A DNA stretch of 31,251 nucleotides from Anaerohalosphaeraceae bacterium (GTDB lineage: Bacteria; Planctomycetota; Phycisphaerae; Sedimentisphaerales; Anaerohalosphaeraceae), in assembly GCA_035378985.1 (NCBI GenBank), contig DAOSUR010000022.1:1-31251 (forward strand). Reading direction: 5' to 3'. Each line of letters starts with the position of its first letter. Position 1 is the first letter of the stretch. The notes beneath the pieces are model-generated. The model ran no database searches, was not told the DNA's origin, and saw nothing but the letters and a program-made list of their open reading frames with translations. Position numbers and translations under genes: made by a program. This document shows, piece after piece, positions 7,922 through 16,668 of this stretch.

Positions 7922-9133
7922 TCAGAAGGTTTCTATCGCCTCATCGAATTCTCCCAGATGAAGCGGATACTGACCGTATTGACGCACCAGGTTCACGATG
8001 AAATCATAGGTTTTTCCGGATACGGCGCCTGATACCGAATGGTCCGACTGGAAGATATATCCGCCGCCTCTGGCGGCATTCAGTTTTCGCAGCACCTCCC
8101 GGCGAATCTGCTGCCGGTCGCCGGTTTCCCAAATCTGAATATCGCTGTTGCCGCAGATTCCCAGCCGATGCCCGTACTGCCGGCGGAGCTGGACGGCATC
8201 CAGCCCGGCCTTGGCTTCCAGAGGATTTAAGGCATCGATGCCGATTTCGATGAAATCAGCCAGAATGGAATTGATATTGCCGCACCCGTGATAAATCACC
8301 ATCAGATTGTTTTGGTGTGCATAATCAGCTATCGCCTTGACCCAGGGCTTGAAATACCGCCGCCAGTACTCGGGAGAGAAGAACAGGTTGCGGCGGTAGG
8401 CCACATCGCCCCAGATGACAAAGCCGTCCAGCAGCCCTTCGGCGGCGGCGATTTGCGCCTTTGCACAGTCCAGGTAAAACTGTCCGATTCGGTTGATGAT
8501 GTTCCCCATCCGCTCCGGGTACATTCCGATCCAGAGCATGCTGTTTTCTACACCGATCAGCCGGGTCAGGCATTCGTTGCATTCAATGATGCTTCCAAAG
8601 ACGGGGAAATCCGGCCACAGCGAACGGACGGTCTCAATCCAGGCCGGGCTGTTGCGCTCGAATCCATCCCCGACGCCGGCGATTTGATTGTCTCCGGCTG
8701 AAAAATAACGTCTCTTGTCATACGGGTCATCAAACTGAGCCGCCTCCAGTTTTTCGATGGTGTCGGTTTCAAAATCAATAAATTCCGGCATCGGGGCATC
8801 AAATTTCTTCCGAAGAATCGCACCGAAGCCCGTTTTCACAACCACTTCCTTTTCGGTTTCCTTCAGCGTTTCAAACGGCCGGATCCACGGGTCCATATTC
8901 GGCGTGGTGACAATCCAGTCCAGGTCATAATAAAAATAGGGGTTGGCATCGTCCGGCAGTCCGAGTTCCTCCCGCCATCGTCGAATAAAACTTCCCCAGA
9001 AGAAATCGCTGATGGGGACGCGGTCCGGTTCCTCGTGCCGCAGCGTTTTTTGCATCCGCTCCAGTTTTCGCAGCGTATCGGCCTTGCGGCCTTCCGTGTG
9101 TTTGGCCCGTCCTGTCGTGTCAAACATTCCCAT
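7922..9133 (-). CDS. Uroporphyrinogen decarboxylase (URO-D) superfamily protein, MtaA-like
   Basis: The 403-residue protein has the URO-D TIM-barrel pattern but not the signature of true haem-pathway HemE. It keeps an H-x-C-G motif (His282, Cys284, Gly285) like that used by MtaA/MtbA corrinoid methyltransferases to bind zinc. Family members are common in planctomycete sugar clusters and their reaction is mostly unknown. ATG 9133 is chosen because AGGAG lies 6 bases before it; the earlier start at 9175 would overlap RhaT by 56 bases instead of 14. It sits between rhaT and rhaM, so a role in processing a rhamnose derivative, for example an O-methyl sugar, is conceivable. That function is inference, and no corrinoid protein gene is nearby. 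Confidence 0.85.
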   Translation of the reverse strand: MGMFDTTGRAKHTEGRKADTLRKLERMQKTLRHEEPDRVPISDFFWGSFIRRWREELGLPDDANPYFYYDLDWIVTTPNMDPWIRPFETLKETEKEVVVKTGFGAILRKKFDAPMPEFIDFETDTIEKLEAAQFDDPYDKRRYFSAGDNQIAGVGDGFERNSPAWIETVRSLWPDFPVFGSIIECNECLTRLIGVENSMLWIGMYPERMGNIINRIGQFYLDCAKAQIAAAEGLLDGFVIWGDVAYRRNLFFSPEYWRRYFKPWVKAIADYAHQNNLMVIYHGCGNINSILADFIEIGIDALNPLEAKAGLDAVQLRRQYGHRLGICGNSDIQIWETGDRQQIRREVLRKLNAARGGGYIFQSDHSVSGAVSGKTYDFIVNLVRQYGQYPLHLGEFDEAIETF

Positions 9134-10157
9134 GACCGGCTCCTGCAGCTCCGTATCCGATGAAGACAATTGCAATCAGCAGACAAACCACGCCGAGCAC
9201 AATCAGCCCGATGGGTTTGCCGCGAATGCCCCGCCATTCTCCCGCGGCAAATCCCCACAGCGTCGAGACCAGAATTACGATGCCCATGTACAGCCCCCAG
9301 CCCGCCGAACTTCCCAGCCGGCCCATCATTACAGCCGCCCGGCCGTACAGGGCGATGGACGGCATCCAGATAGCTCCCATCAGGGCCGCCAGAACCCAGT
9401 GCGACGCCGTGCCGGCTTTTTTGTAATCCGCCCATGTTCGGTTTCGCGAAAGCAGAAACGAGCAGTAGATGACGTTTGTGGTCAAGCCGCCCAGCAGGGT
9501 GACCGCCCAAACCGGGTCCGATGCGCTGGCGGCGGAGGCGCCGACCGAAACGGCCGCTTTTGTAATGCTGCCGCTGAAATTGAAGGCAAAGTTCAGCATC
9601 GAGCTGAAGATTCCGCCGAGGGTGGCCAGCAGAAGTCCGAGCATCATTCGGCCGGCGGAGGATGCAGATCCTGCGGCGGCTTGCTGCATTTGTTTTTCCT
9701 TCTGTCGGCCGGCGGCGGCACAGAGGACAATTCCGACGGCCATCACGAGGATGCCTGCGACGGACCACAGGCCCGGAGCGGTTCCGAAAATCTGCGGGTT
9801 TTTCAGCATCGGGATTAGGGTGCCAAGGGCTGTCGCAAAACCGATGCACAGGGCAAAAGCCAGACTGATTCCGATCATGGCGATGCTCCGGCCGAAGAAG
9901 ACCGCCCCCAGTCCCCACCCAAGACCGAACGCATACACCAGACCGATATCGCGGAGATTGGATTGACGAAGAACAGCCCCTATGTCAGGGACTGTGAAAA
10001 AGGTGATTGTCCAGGGGATAATGAGCAGAGCACAAACAGACCATACCAGCCAGACGGCTTCCCAGGACCATCGGACGGTTTTCTTCATCGGCAGTGAAAA
10101 ACTGCCGGTCATCACCCCGCTTACCAGTCCCAGCAGCAGGCCCCAAACCGTTTCCAT
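9120..10157 (-). CDS. rhaT: L-rhamnose/H+ symporter, RhaT family
   Basis: The 345-residue, roughly ten-span permease resembles RhaT. The N-terminal half has the paired pattern of a short helix, a PMKKTVRWSWE segment (compare PFKKVKKWSWE in enterobacterial RhaT) and a WGLGAVFFG stretch in the third or fourth span. RhaT imports L-rhamnose with protons across the inner membrane. AGGAAAGGGAG precedes the ATG. A sigma-70 type promoter with a palindrome at its -10 lies about 55 bases upstream. The stop lies within the start of the URO-D gene (14-base overlap), and the mutarotase follows, which supports rhamnose or a close derivative as substrate. Confidence 0.88.
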   Translation of the reverse strand: METVWGLLLGLVSGVMTGSFSLPMKKTVRWSWEAVWLVWSVCALLIIPWTITFFTVPDIGAVLRQSNLRDIGLVYAFGLGWGLGAVFFGRSIAMIGISLAFALCIGFATALGTLIPMLKNPQIFGTAPGLWSVAGILVMAVGIVLCAAAGRQKEKQMQQAAAGSASSAGRMMLGLLLATLGGIFSSMLNFAFNFSGSITKAAVSVGASAASASDPVWAVTLLGGLTTNVIYCSFLLSRNRTWADYKKAGTASHWVLAALMGAIWMPSIALYGRAAVMMGRLGSSAGWGLYMGIVILVSTLWGFAAGEWRGIRGKPIGLIVLGVVCLLIAIVFIGYGAAGAGHGNV

Positions 10158-10210
10158 AGACTCCCTTTCCTCTCCTGACGGGGGTGCTTTTATCGCCTTT
10201 TTATCCTGGC

Positions 10211-10239
10211 ATTTAATGCTTTTTTGGGTTCGGAGTCAA
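10211..10239 (-). promoter_or_regulatory. Candidate promoter of the rhaT operon with palindrome over the -10
   Basis: On the minus strand TTGACT (10234-10239) is followed by a 17-base spacer and TTAAAT (10211-10216). The 11-base palindrome GCATTTAATGC (10209-10219) covers the -10 hexamer and could be a repressor site. The position fits initiation about 45-50 bases before the rhaT start. This is read from sequence only. Confidence 0.5.
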
Positions 10240-10294
10240 ACGGAAAAGCCGGAACTGTCCAGCTGCCGAAGTTGCCAATCCGCCGATTAAAGGT

Positions 10295-11905
10295 CTATTC
10301 GGAGGAAAACATTCCCGAACGGCTGTCGGTTTCGGATGCGGCTTGGGCCGACCGATGCTGGTCGCGCCAGCCGTAGAACGTCAATTCTCGAATATCCCGC
10401 TCCGGCTTGAAAAAGAAGCTGGCCAGATATCCAACGACAAACAGGACGATGTGGCTGTAAACCCCCACCATATACGGATGATGGGGGAAATTGAATTTCC
10501 CCAAGTCCACAATCAGCTGTTTTTGGGGGCCGCCCAGGTCAAATTTCGTAGAGGTCAGGACGGCATAGGCCGTAAACAGAACGCAGGCGGCGATGCCCGT
10601 ATTCAGCCCTTTTCGATTGGTGCGTACGGTAAAAAAGGCCAGCAGAAAAATGCCGGCAATCCCGCCGGAAAAAACAGCATACAATCCGAATAGCGTGCCG
10701 AGAATGGCTTCCCCTCCCCATCGGACATACAGACAGGCGATGCCTACCGAAATAAGGCCGCAGACCAGAATAATCATTTTTCCCAGCCGCAGACAGTCTC
10801 GGTCGGCTGCATCGGGCCGGAAACGCCGGTAAAAATCTTCGATGCCGACCGCCGCCAGACAATTCAAATCCGAATCGAGCGTGGACATGGCCGCCGAAAA
10901 CAAAGCGGCGACAATCAGCCCCGTCAAACCGGCCGGAATCTGCGTCATAATAAAATACGGGAAGACCTGATCCCCGGTAATGCCGGCCGGCAGCAGACCC
11001 GGCGCCGTGCGGTAGTAGGCCCACAGCAGGGTCCCGATAAAAATAAATAAGGTCCAGACCGGCACGCACAGGAGGGTTCCCATCAGAGCGGCCTTGACGG
11101 CTTTTCGGTCTGTTTTGGCCACCAGGAAGCGCTGCACGATGGTTTGGTCGGTGCCGTATTTCTGGACGGCGTAAAATACTCCGTTGATGAACATCACCCA
11201 AAAGGTCAGCCGCGTGAAGTCCCAGCTGAACGGCCCCATGCTCATTTTGCCGTTCTCCCAGGCGGTCTGAAGCAGGGCGGCCGGACCCTGGGGGGCTTTG
11301 GCCAGCAGGAGGACGCAGGAGACAATCCCGCCGGCAATGAGAATCAATCCCTGAATGACGTCCATCCAGATGACCCCTTCAATGCCTCCCGCCCACGTAT
11401 AAAGAATCGTTACGATTCCGACCAGCAGAACAATCAGATAGGTGTTTTGGCCGGTCATCGAAGCCAGGGCCAGCGCCAGCAGATAAAAGACGGTCCCCAT
11501 CTTCGTAAAATGCATCATTACAAATCCCAGAGAGCTGTACAGTCGGGCGAAGAAGCCAAACCGCTTTTCAAAATATTCATAGGCGCTCAGGCCGATGAAT
11601 TTTCGATACAGGGGAACAATAAACCAGATAAACGTCAGGAGCGTGACGGGGACGGCCAGCCCCTGCACCAAAAGAATCCAGTTGCCGCTGAATCCCTGCC
11701 CGGGATAGGCCAAAAACGTGACACTGCTGATCAGGGTGGCCAGCACAGACATCCCGATTGCCCAGGCCGGAATCGAACGGCTCCCTACAAAATACCCGTC
11801 CGTCGATTTTCCTTTTTCTGCAAATCGCTTGCCGAGGTAAGCAATCAGCCCGATGTAGGCGGCAATGATGGTCCAGTCAATCCAGTGAAGGGTTTCCGTT
11901 TGCAC
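10295..11905 (-). CDS. Sodium:solute symporter (SSS family)
   Basis: The 536-residue permease has about 13-14 hydrophobic spans and SSS family features: an N-terminal span after WIDWTIIAAYIG, a GRS-like VGSRSIPAWAIGMSVLATLISS segment in span 2, and an AALFSAAMSTLDSDLN segment matching the conserved Na+ site in span 8. Family members import sugars, sugar acids or vitamins with Na+. The start is GTG at 11905 with AAAGG 8 bases upstream. It overlaps the end of the acid-sugar kinase gene by 29 bases, so it is the last gene of that operon. Its substrate is probably the sugar acid that the operon breaks down. Confidence 0.9.
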   Translation of the reverse strand: MQTETLHWIDWTIIAAYIGLIAYLGKRFAEKGKSTDGYFVGSRSIPAWAIGMSVLATLISSVTFLAYPGQGFSGNWILLVQGLAVPVTLLTFIWFIVPLYRKFIGLSAYEYFEKRFGFFARLYSSLGFVMMHFTKMGTVFYLLALALASMTGQNTYLIVLLVGIVTILYTWAGGIEGVIWMDVIQGLILIAGGIVSCVLLLAKAPQGPAALLQTAWENGKMSMGPFSWDFTRLTFWVMFINGVFYAVQKYGTDQTIVQRFLVAKTDRKAVKAALMGTLLCVPVWTLFIFIGTLLWAYYRTAPGLLPAGITGDQVFPYFIMTQIPAGLTGLIVAALFSAAMSTLDSDLNCLAAVGIEDFYRRFRPDAADRDCLRLGKMIILVCGLISVGIACLYVRWGGEAILGTLFGLYAVFSGGIAGIFLLAFFTVRTNRKGLNTGIAACVLFTAYAVLTSTKFDLGGPQKQLIVDLGKFNFPHHPYMVGVYSHIVLFVVGYLASFFFKPERDIRELTFYGWRDQHRSAQAASETDSRSGMFSSE

Positions 11906-13094
11906 AGGAGATGCCTTTCAAAAAGAGGTTCAGGATGGGTTCAGGCCACGAATAACTGCCCGGCTTTACGGTCAAGAAGCAGTCTTCCTTTTTCGCGATG
12001 CGCATCTGTACGACGCCGGGAGCCGGCCGTGCGGATATGTCAAAGCGGCTCCATCCCAGCCGGCGGATAACGGCAGAGGCCGTGGCGCCGCCTTCAATAT
12101 AGTACTCCCTGATGCGGATGCGGTCGGATACCTCCTGCACCATAATCGCCGTCACAGCCGCCAGAGTGCGGGCGAAGAGAGGGTCTGGAACAACGGGTCT
12201 GTCAATGGCGGCGGCGACGCAGTCCTCCTTCTCAAAGGCCGCCGCAATCTGCTCGGCCCATCTTTGTACAGGCAGCTCTGATTCGCTGAATCGGTCTCTG
12301 CAGGAAAAGAGCTCATCCGGCATTTGATACACGGTGCGGCCCAGCCGGTGTGCTTTCTGCAGGATTGTGCGGCTGTATGCAGAGCCGCTGCCGAACACGA
12401 ACAGGGCCGGCGGTCGGGCCCGGAAAGGCGTCCGGCTCATCGCGGCATCGAGACGAAATCCTTTGGCTTGGAGAATGGCGGTGAAGAAATCCGCTGCTCC
12501 GGTTGCAAGGGTTTGTGGTTCGAGGCATTCGGCCCAGACCTGAAGGTCCCGGCTGGTTTCCGCCTGGCCGAGCCGGATTCCCCTGTCGGGAAGCTTCTGT
12601 CCGGGTTTCAGCACACCGGCATCCGGGGAGGAAGACAATCCCAATAATTCAAGTACATCAGAGGACTTGGCCGGATATTCCGGGTCTTTGGCAAAATCCG
12701 TCCGGTCCAGGGGCTTCTGATTCACAAAATAGCGGCCGTCTCGGACAATCCGGCCTTGCGAGGGGTTGGCAGGCACCAGAAGCACCCTCGGGATGTTCAG
12801 GATTTTCATCAGTTCAAGCAATTCGGCAGCAATCGGTCCCCGCAAAACCGAGTCAGTTTTTTTGTAAAGCCAGTCGATGGCGATGCCGGCTTCCTTGATT
12901 TGCCGGACGGCCTTTCGAACGCGGAAGGCCGCCTCCGACGGCGGGCAGGACCTCGAGTTGGTGTCCAGAACCAGAAGCTCGGCCTGCGTATCCGGGGAAA
13001 AATCCGTCTGGACCTGCGTGCGGAGCCCGGCACAAAATCCGATACCGGCAAGTTCCGCTGCACCCGAAAAGTCATCTGCTATCACCACAATCAT
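11877..13094 (-). CDS. Four-carbon acid sugar kinase family protein (DUF1537; PdtK/OtnK-like)
   Basis: DUF1537 enzymes are ATP-dependent kinases of acid sugars such as D-threonate, L-threonate or erythronate. The protein (405 residues) starts with the family motif ADDFSGAAE (residues 6-14). It contains YKKTDSVLRG, the conserved substrate segment, and a C-terminal nucleotide-binding half with a Gly-rich EGGATA segment. ATG 13094 is preferred because it begins at the first core strand and leaves 22 bases after the pdxA-like stop. The longer frame to 13145 would use TTG and overlap that gene. DUF1537 kinases paired with PdxA2 are known to convert D-threonate to dihydroxyacetone phosphate, which fits the next gene upstream. 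Confidence 0.88.
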   Translation of the reverse strand: MIVVIADDFSGAAELAGIGFCAGLRTQVQTDFSPDTQAELLVLDTNSRSCPPSEAAFRVRKAVRQIKEAGIAIDWLYKKTDSVLRGPIAAELLELMKILNIPRVLLVPANPSQGRIVRDGRYFVNQKPLDRTDFAKDPEYPAKSSDVLELLGLSSSPDAGVLKPGQKLPDRGIRLGQAETSRDLQVWAECLEPQTLATGAADFFTAILQAKGFRLDAAMSRTPFRARPPALFVFGSGSAYSRTILQKAHRLGRTVYQMPDELFSCRDRFSESELPVQRWAEQIAAAFEKEDCVAAAIDRPVVPDPLFARTLAAVTAIMVQEVSDRIRIREYYIEGGATASAVIRRLGWSRFDISARPAPGVVQMRIAKKEDCFLTVKPGSYSWPEPILNLFLKGISCANGNPSLD

Positions 13095-13116
13095 CCCGTG
13101 TCCCCGCTGCGTTCTT

Positions 13117-14145
13117 TCAGGAAGCCAGTTTGACGGCGTATTCAATCGCGTGAATCAGACTTTCCTGGACGGCGGTTCCTTTTCCTGCCTGGTCAAAAGC
13201 GGTTCCGTGATCGACGGATGTTCGAATAATCGGCAGCCCCAGTGTAATATTGACTCCCCGAACCGATTCCCACTTGCGGCTCTGAGGATTGAAAAAGAAC
13301 CCCGTTACCTTCACGGGAATATGCCCCTGGTCGTGATACATAGCCACGGCGATATCATACTGTCCGCCTTTTACTTTGGAAAATAATGTATCCGCCGGAA
13401 CAGGTCCCTCCGCTGAAATGCCCATTGCTCGGGCCGCCTGGACAGCCGGAATGATTTCCTTTTGTTCTTCATCTCCGAACAAACCTCCTTCGCCGGCATG
13501 CGGATTTAAGCCGGCTACTCCGACGGTCGGTTTTGCGATGCCCAGTCGTTTGCATGCGGCATCCGCCAGCTGGATGACCTTCAGAACCCTTTCTTTTTTG
13601 ACAAGGTCGCAGGCGCGCCTCAGGGAAACATGTGTGGTCACATGCACCACCCGCATCGCTCCCTCGACCAGAAGCATGGCGTAGTCTTTGGTCTTGGTGT
13701 ATTCGGCGAAGATTTCCGTATGGCCGGAATACGGGTATCCGGCCAGATGCAGGGCCTCCTTGCTGATGGGGCCGGTTACGGCGGCATCAATTTTCCGGTT
13801 CATCGCCAGTTCAATCGCTTTCACGACGGCCTCGAAGGCGGCTTTGCCGGCCGATGCCGAGACCTTCCCAATCTCAAACGAGCGGGGGTCTGCGTTTTTT
13901 AGGTCCAGAACCTCGATGGTTCCGTGTTCAAATCGGGCCTCGGAGACCTCCGAGACGGCCCGCACCTTTACCTGGGCACGGACAATCCGAACCCCCCGTT
14001 CAATCACCCGCACATCGCCGATTACCAGCGGTCTGGCCGTTTCGTAGATTCCTTTTGCGGCCAGTGCTTTGGCGGCTATTTCCGGCCCGATTCCCGCCGG
14101 ATCTCCCATTGTAATGCCGATAATCGGCCGAATCGAACGTTCCAT
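13117..14145 (-). CDS. pdxA2: PdxA-family dehydrogenase, probably PdxA2 (4-phospho-D-threonate 3-dehydrogenase)
   Basis: The 342-residue protein has the PdxA fold and its motifs: TMGDPAGIGPE (12-22), SGHTE (140-144), and three probable metal-binding histidines, His172, His216 (in NPHAGEGG) and His271 (in MYHDQG). PdxA proper oxidises 4-phosphohydroxy-threonine in vitamin B6 synthesis. PdxA2 oxidises and decarboxylates 4-phospho-D-threonate or -erythronate to dihydroxyacetone phosphate. Adjacency to a DUF1537 kinase favours PdxA2; sequence alone does not settle it. The ATG directly follows the TAA of the aldolase gene with no gap, and the ribosome binding site AAGGGA lies within that gene. Confidence 0.87.
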   Translation of the reverse strand: MERSIRPIIGITMGDPAGIGPEIAAKALAAKGIYETARPLVIGDVRVIERGVRIVRAQVKVRAVSEVSEARFEHGTIEVLDLKNADPRSFEIGKVSASAGKAAFEAVVKAIELAMNRKIDAAVTGPISKEALHLAGYPYSGHTEIFAEYTKTKDYAMLLVEGAMRVVHVTTHVSLRRACDLVKKERVLKVIQLADAACKRLGIAKPTVGVAGLNPHAGEGGLFGDEEQKEIIPAVQAARAMGISAEGPVPADTLFSKVKGGQYDIAVAMYHDQGHIPVKVTGFFFNPQSRKWESVRGVNITLGLPIIRTSVDHGTAFDQAGKGTAVQESLIHAIEYAVKLAS

Positions 14146-15081
14146 TTAGAGTCCCTTTTTCTTCTCGAGTAAGGTCTTCAAGGCAGGTATTTTCATCATC
14201 CGGTTTTCCAGCTCAATTTTCAAGGCGGCGTCCGCTGTTTGAAGAGGTTTGAGCATCTCCGGACCGCAAAGGCCCGCCAGCGACATCATTATTTTCAAGG
14301 CAGCCAGGGACTGCCCCAGAGAGCGGTTTTCCTGATAGAGCGACGAAATCCTGTTTGTCTGCTCCTGCAGCTCAAAGGCGGCGGTTTGATTGCCGCACCG
14401 GGCGCTTTCGAACAAGTCCCGATACAGCTGCGGGACCAGATTGGCGGAACTGGGCACGATGCCGTCGGCTCCGAGCAGCACGGCTTTGGCGCTCCATTTG
14501 GCGCAGCCGAGGACATAGCAGAAGTCCTCCCGATGAGCGAAGGTTTTTATCATCTGTTCCATCCGCTCCGGGTCATCCGCCGAATCTTTGATTCCCACGA
14601 TATGGCAATGGCGGCTTAACCGTTCAATCCCTTCGATAGGAATCGACATATGAGTTGTTTTCGGGATGTTGTACAGCATCAGCGGTCCGTCGATTTCATC
14701 GGCCAGCGATTGAAAATACCCTTGAATTTCTGCATCATTCAGGGAGTAGTACCACGGCAGGTGGGCGACGACCGCTTCGACCCCGAGGGCAAAGTACGTC
14801 CGGGCTGCTCGGACGGAGTTTTCAAAACAATTGTCGGAGATTCCTGCATAAACCCGGGCCCGTCCTTTAGTATGGCGAACAGTTATCTCGACCAGCTCCT
14901 TTTTTTGCTCCGGGCTGATAGAGGGGGCTTCGCCGGTAGTTCCGAGGACAAAAATGCCCGCCGTTCCGCCGTCAGTCAGGTAGTCAATAATCCGGCAGAC
15001 CGCCTCTCGGTCAATCCGCCCCGAGGCAAAGGGGGTCACCATCGGGACAATCAGGCCGCCGTATTGTTTCCCTGTATTCAT
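14146..15081 (-). CDS. Dihydrodipicolinate synthase/N-acetylneuraminate lyase family aldolase
   Basis: The 311-residue TIM-barrel aldolase has the DapA-superfamily residues GTTGE (47-51), catalytic Tyr137 in YNIP and Schiff-base Lys165 in GIKDS. Members condense or cleave pyruvate with aldehydes; some make diaminopimelate precursors, others split 2-keto-3-deoxy sugar acids. An acid-sugar operon with a kinase, PdxA2 and an alcohol dehydrogenase makes a catabolic 2-keto-3-deoxy-acid aldolase more likely than DapA, but the substrate cannot be read. The stop of the upstream dehydrogenase gene abuts this ATG directly (TAA then ATG), and its own TAA abuts the pdxA-like ATG. Confidence 0.87.
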   Translation of the reverse strand: MNTGKQYGGLIVPMVTPFASGRIDREAVCRIIDYLTDGGTAGIFVLGTTGEAPSISPEQKKELVEITVRHTKGRARVYAGISDNCFENSVRAARTYFALGVEAVVAHLPWYYSLNDAEIQGYFQSLADEIDGPLMLYNIPKTTHMSIPIEGIERLSRHCHIVGIKDSADDPERMEQMIKTFAHREDFCYVLGCAKWSAKAVLLGADGIVPSSANLVPQLYRDLFESARCGNQTAAFELQEQTNRISSLYQENRSLGQSLAALKIMMSLAGLCGPEMLKPLQTADAALKIELENRMMKIPALKTLLEKKKGL

Positions 15082-16239
15082 TTACCAGGCCTTTCGATAA
15101 ATGGAAACCGCATCTTCGTAGGTTACTTCCCTCAGGTTGTTCTTCAGAAGTCGGGTGACGGTCATGGCGGATTCCGCCATTTTCTCCAGCGCCGTCTTCG
15201 GCAGACCCAGTTCGGACAGCCGGAGAGGAATCCCGCATGCTGTGCACAGCTGACGAATTGCCTCCACGCCCCGCCGGGCCGTTTCCTCCTCCGTCGCAGC
15301 GCGTTGGACGCCGAGGGCTTCTGCAATTTGTGCATACCGTGCCGGGGCGGCCGAAAGGGTAAATTCCATCACATACGGCAGCAGCACAGCGTTGGAAAGG
15401 CCGTGGGGGATGTGAAATTCCCCGCCGAGCGGATAAGCCAGCGCGTGAACGGCGGCGGTATTGACGGGCCCAAGACATAAACCGCCGTACAGACTCCCCA
15501 GCGAAAGAGCCGACCGGGCATTGAGGTCTTCGCCGTTCTCCACGGCTGCTTTCAGATGGGCCGAAATCAGCCGGATGCCCTCCAGCGCGTAAAGGTCCGT
15601 CATCGGATGGGCCCCTCGGTTGGCATAGGCCTCGATGCAGTGAACCAGCGCATCCATTCCGGTTGCCGCCGTCACCGGCGGAGGAACGGTCCGCGTCAGC
15701 AGCGGATCAACATATGCGGCATCGGGCACAAGGAATTCGCTGATGACGCCTTTTTTCTTTTTGTCCCGATCTACAAGAATGGCGTTCGGGGAGACCTCAC
15801 TGCCGGTGCCGGAGGTCGTGGGCAGACAGACCAGCCGGATGGTTCGCCCTGTCAGTTTGCCGATGCCGAAAACTTCATCCGGCTTCTGCCGGCTCCGGGC
15901 CAGGGCTGCTATCAGTTTGGCCGTGTCCAGCGCGCTGCCTCCGCCCAGACCGATGACCGCCTCAAAATCAAGCGTTCGGCTGCGCTCCAGAGAGGATTCG
16001 AGCATCTCGATTGTCGGTTCCTGATTGATGGTGTCATCCACTGAGGCCGAAATTCCTCTGTCCTGAAGAGCCGCCGTGATGGAGGCCGCAAGGGGCTGAA
16101 GCGGCCGAGCCGTCACAAGCAGAACACGGCGGAGATTCTGACCCCGCAGGTCTTCAATAAACTGCTCAGTGCAGTTGGGACCCCAGACCAGCGTTCGGGG
16201 AAACTGCATTTTTAAAGGGCGGGCGGACAGACTGTTCAT
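15082..16239 (-). CDS. Iron-containing alcohol dehydrogenase (FucO-like)
   Basis: The 385-residue protein has the group III alcohol dehydrogenase layout: an N-terminal NAD(P) domain with GGGSALDTAK (99-108) and PTTSGTGSE (140-148), then a helical domain. The metal ligands appear as Asp196, His200, His265 and His279, the same pattern as in lactaldehyde reductase FucO. It probably interconverts an aldehyde and an alcohol, such as lactaldehyde or glycolaldehyde, released or consumed by the aldolase encoded next. It is the first gene of the operon, with AGGAAAG upstream. A TATACT -10-like element lies upstream but its -35 is poor, so I do not call a promoter. Confidence 0.92.
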   Translation of the reverse strand: MNSLSARPLKMQFPRTLVWGPNCTEQFIEDLRGQNLRRVLLVTARPLQPLAASITAALQDRGISASVDDTINQEPTIEMLESSLERSRTLDFEAVIGLGGGSALDTAKLIAALARSRQKPDEVFGIGKLTGRTIRLVCLPTTSGTGSEVSPNAILVDRDKKKKGVISEFLVPDAAYVDPLLTRTVPPPVTAATGMDALVHCIEAYANRGAHPMTDLYALEGIRLISAHLKAAVENGEDLNARSALSLGSLYGGLCLGPVNTAAVHALAYPLGGEFHIPHGLSNAVLLPYVMEFTLSAAPARYAQIAEALGVQRAATEEETARRGVEAIRQLCTACGIPLRLSELGLPKTALEKMAESAMTVTRLLKNNLREVTYEDAVSIYRKAW

Positions 16240-16465
16240 TGGGGCTTCTTTCCTGCTGCAAGAGGGACGATACCGGATTGCCTCTGATTTTCGTTTCGAG
16301 ACATTTTTTGTACTCTTTCTTTTTGGACAAACAGTGTAGTATAAAGAAGGGCCCGATGCAACAACAGGGCAAAACCGGCGTTTTTCTTAGTACAATCTCC
16401 GGAGGGAATGCAAAGGGGAATATTTTTTGCGGTTTTTTGGCAAATTTTCCATGGAGAAACGAAAC

Positions 16466-16538
<73 letters not shown>

Positions 16539-16668
16539 GTCGGCTGAAAGCCATTCAGCAAAAAAAGAAACATACCATCCGCGTCCCTGAAATGCAAGCA
16601 GGATTGAGGGATTTTTCGATGATTTTTGGGGGTATCCTGCGGTCTGTACCGTTTTATCTGTTTTTCTG

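Noticed and set aside
16240..16465. Promoter for the acid-sugar operon
   Set aside because: TATACT is a good -10 but no acceptable -35 lies 16-18 bases before it.
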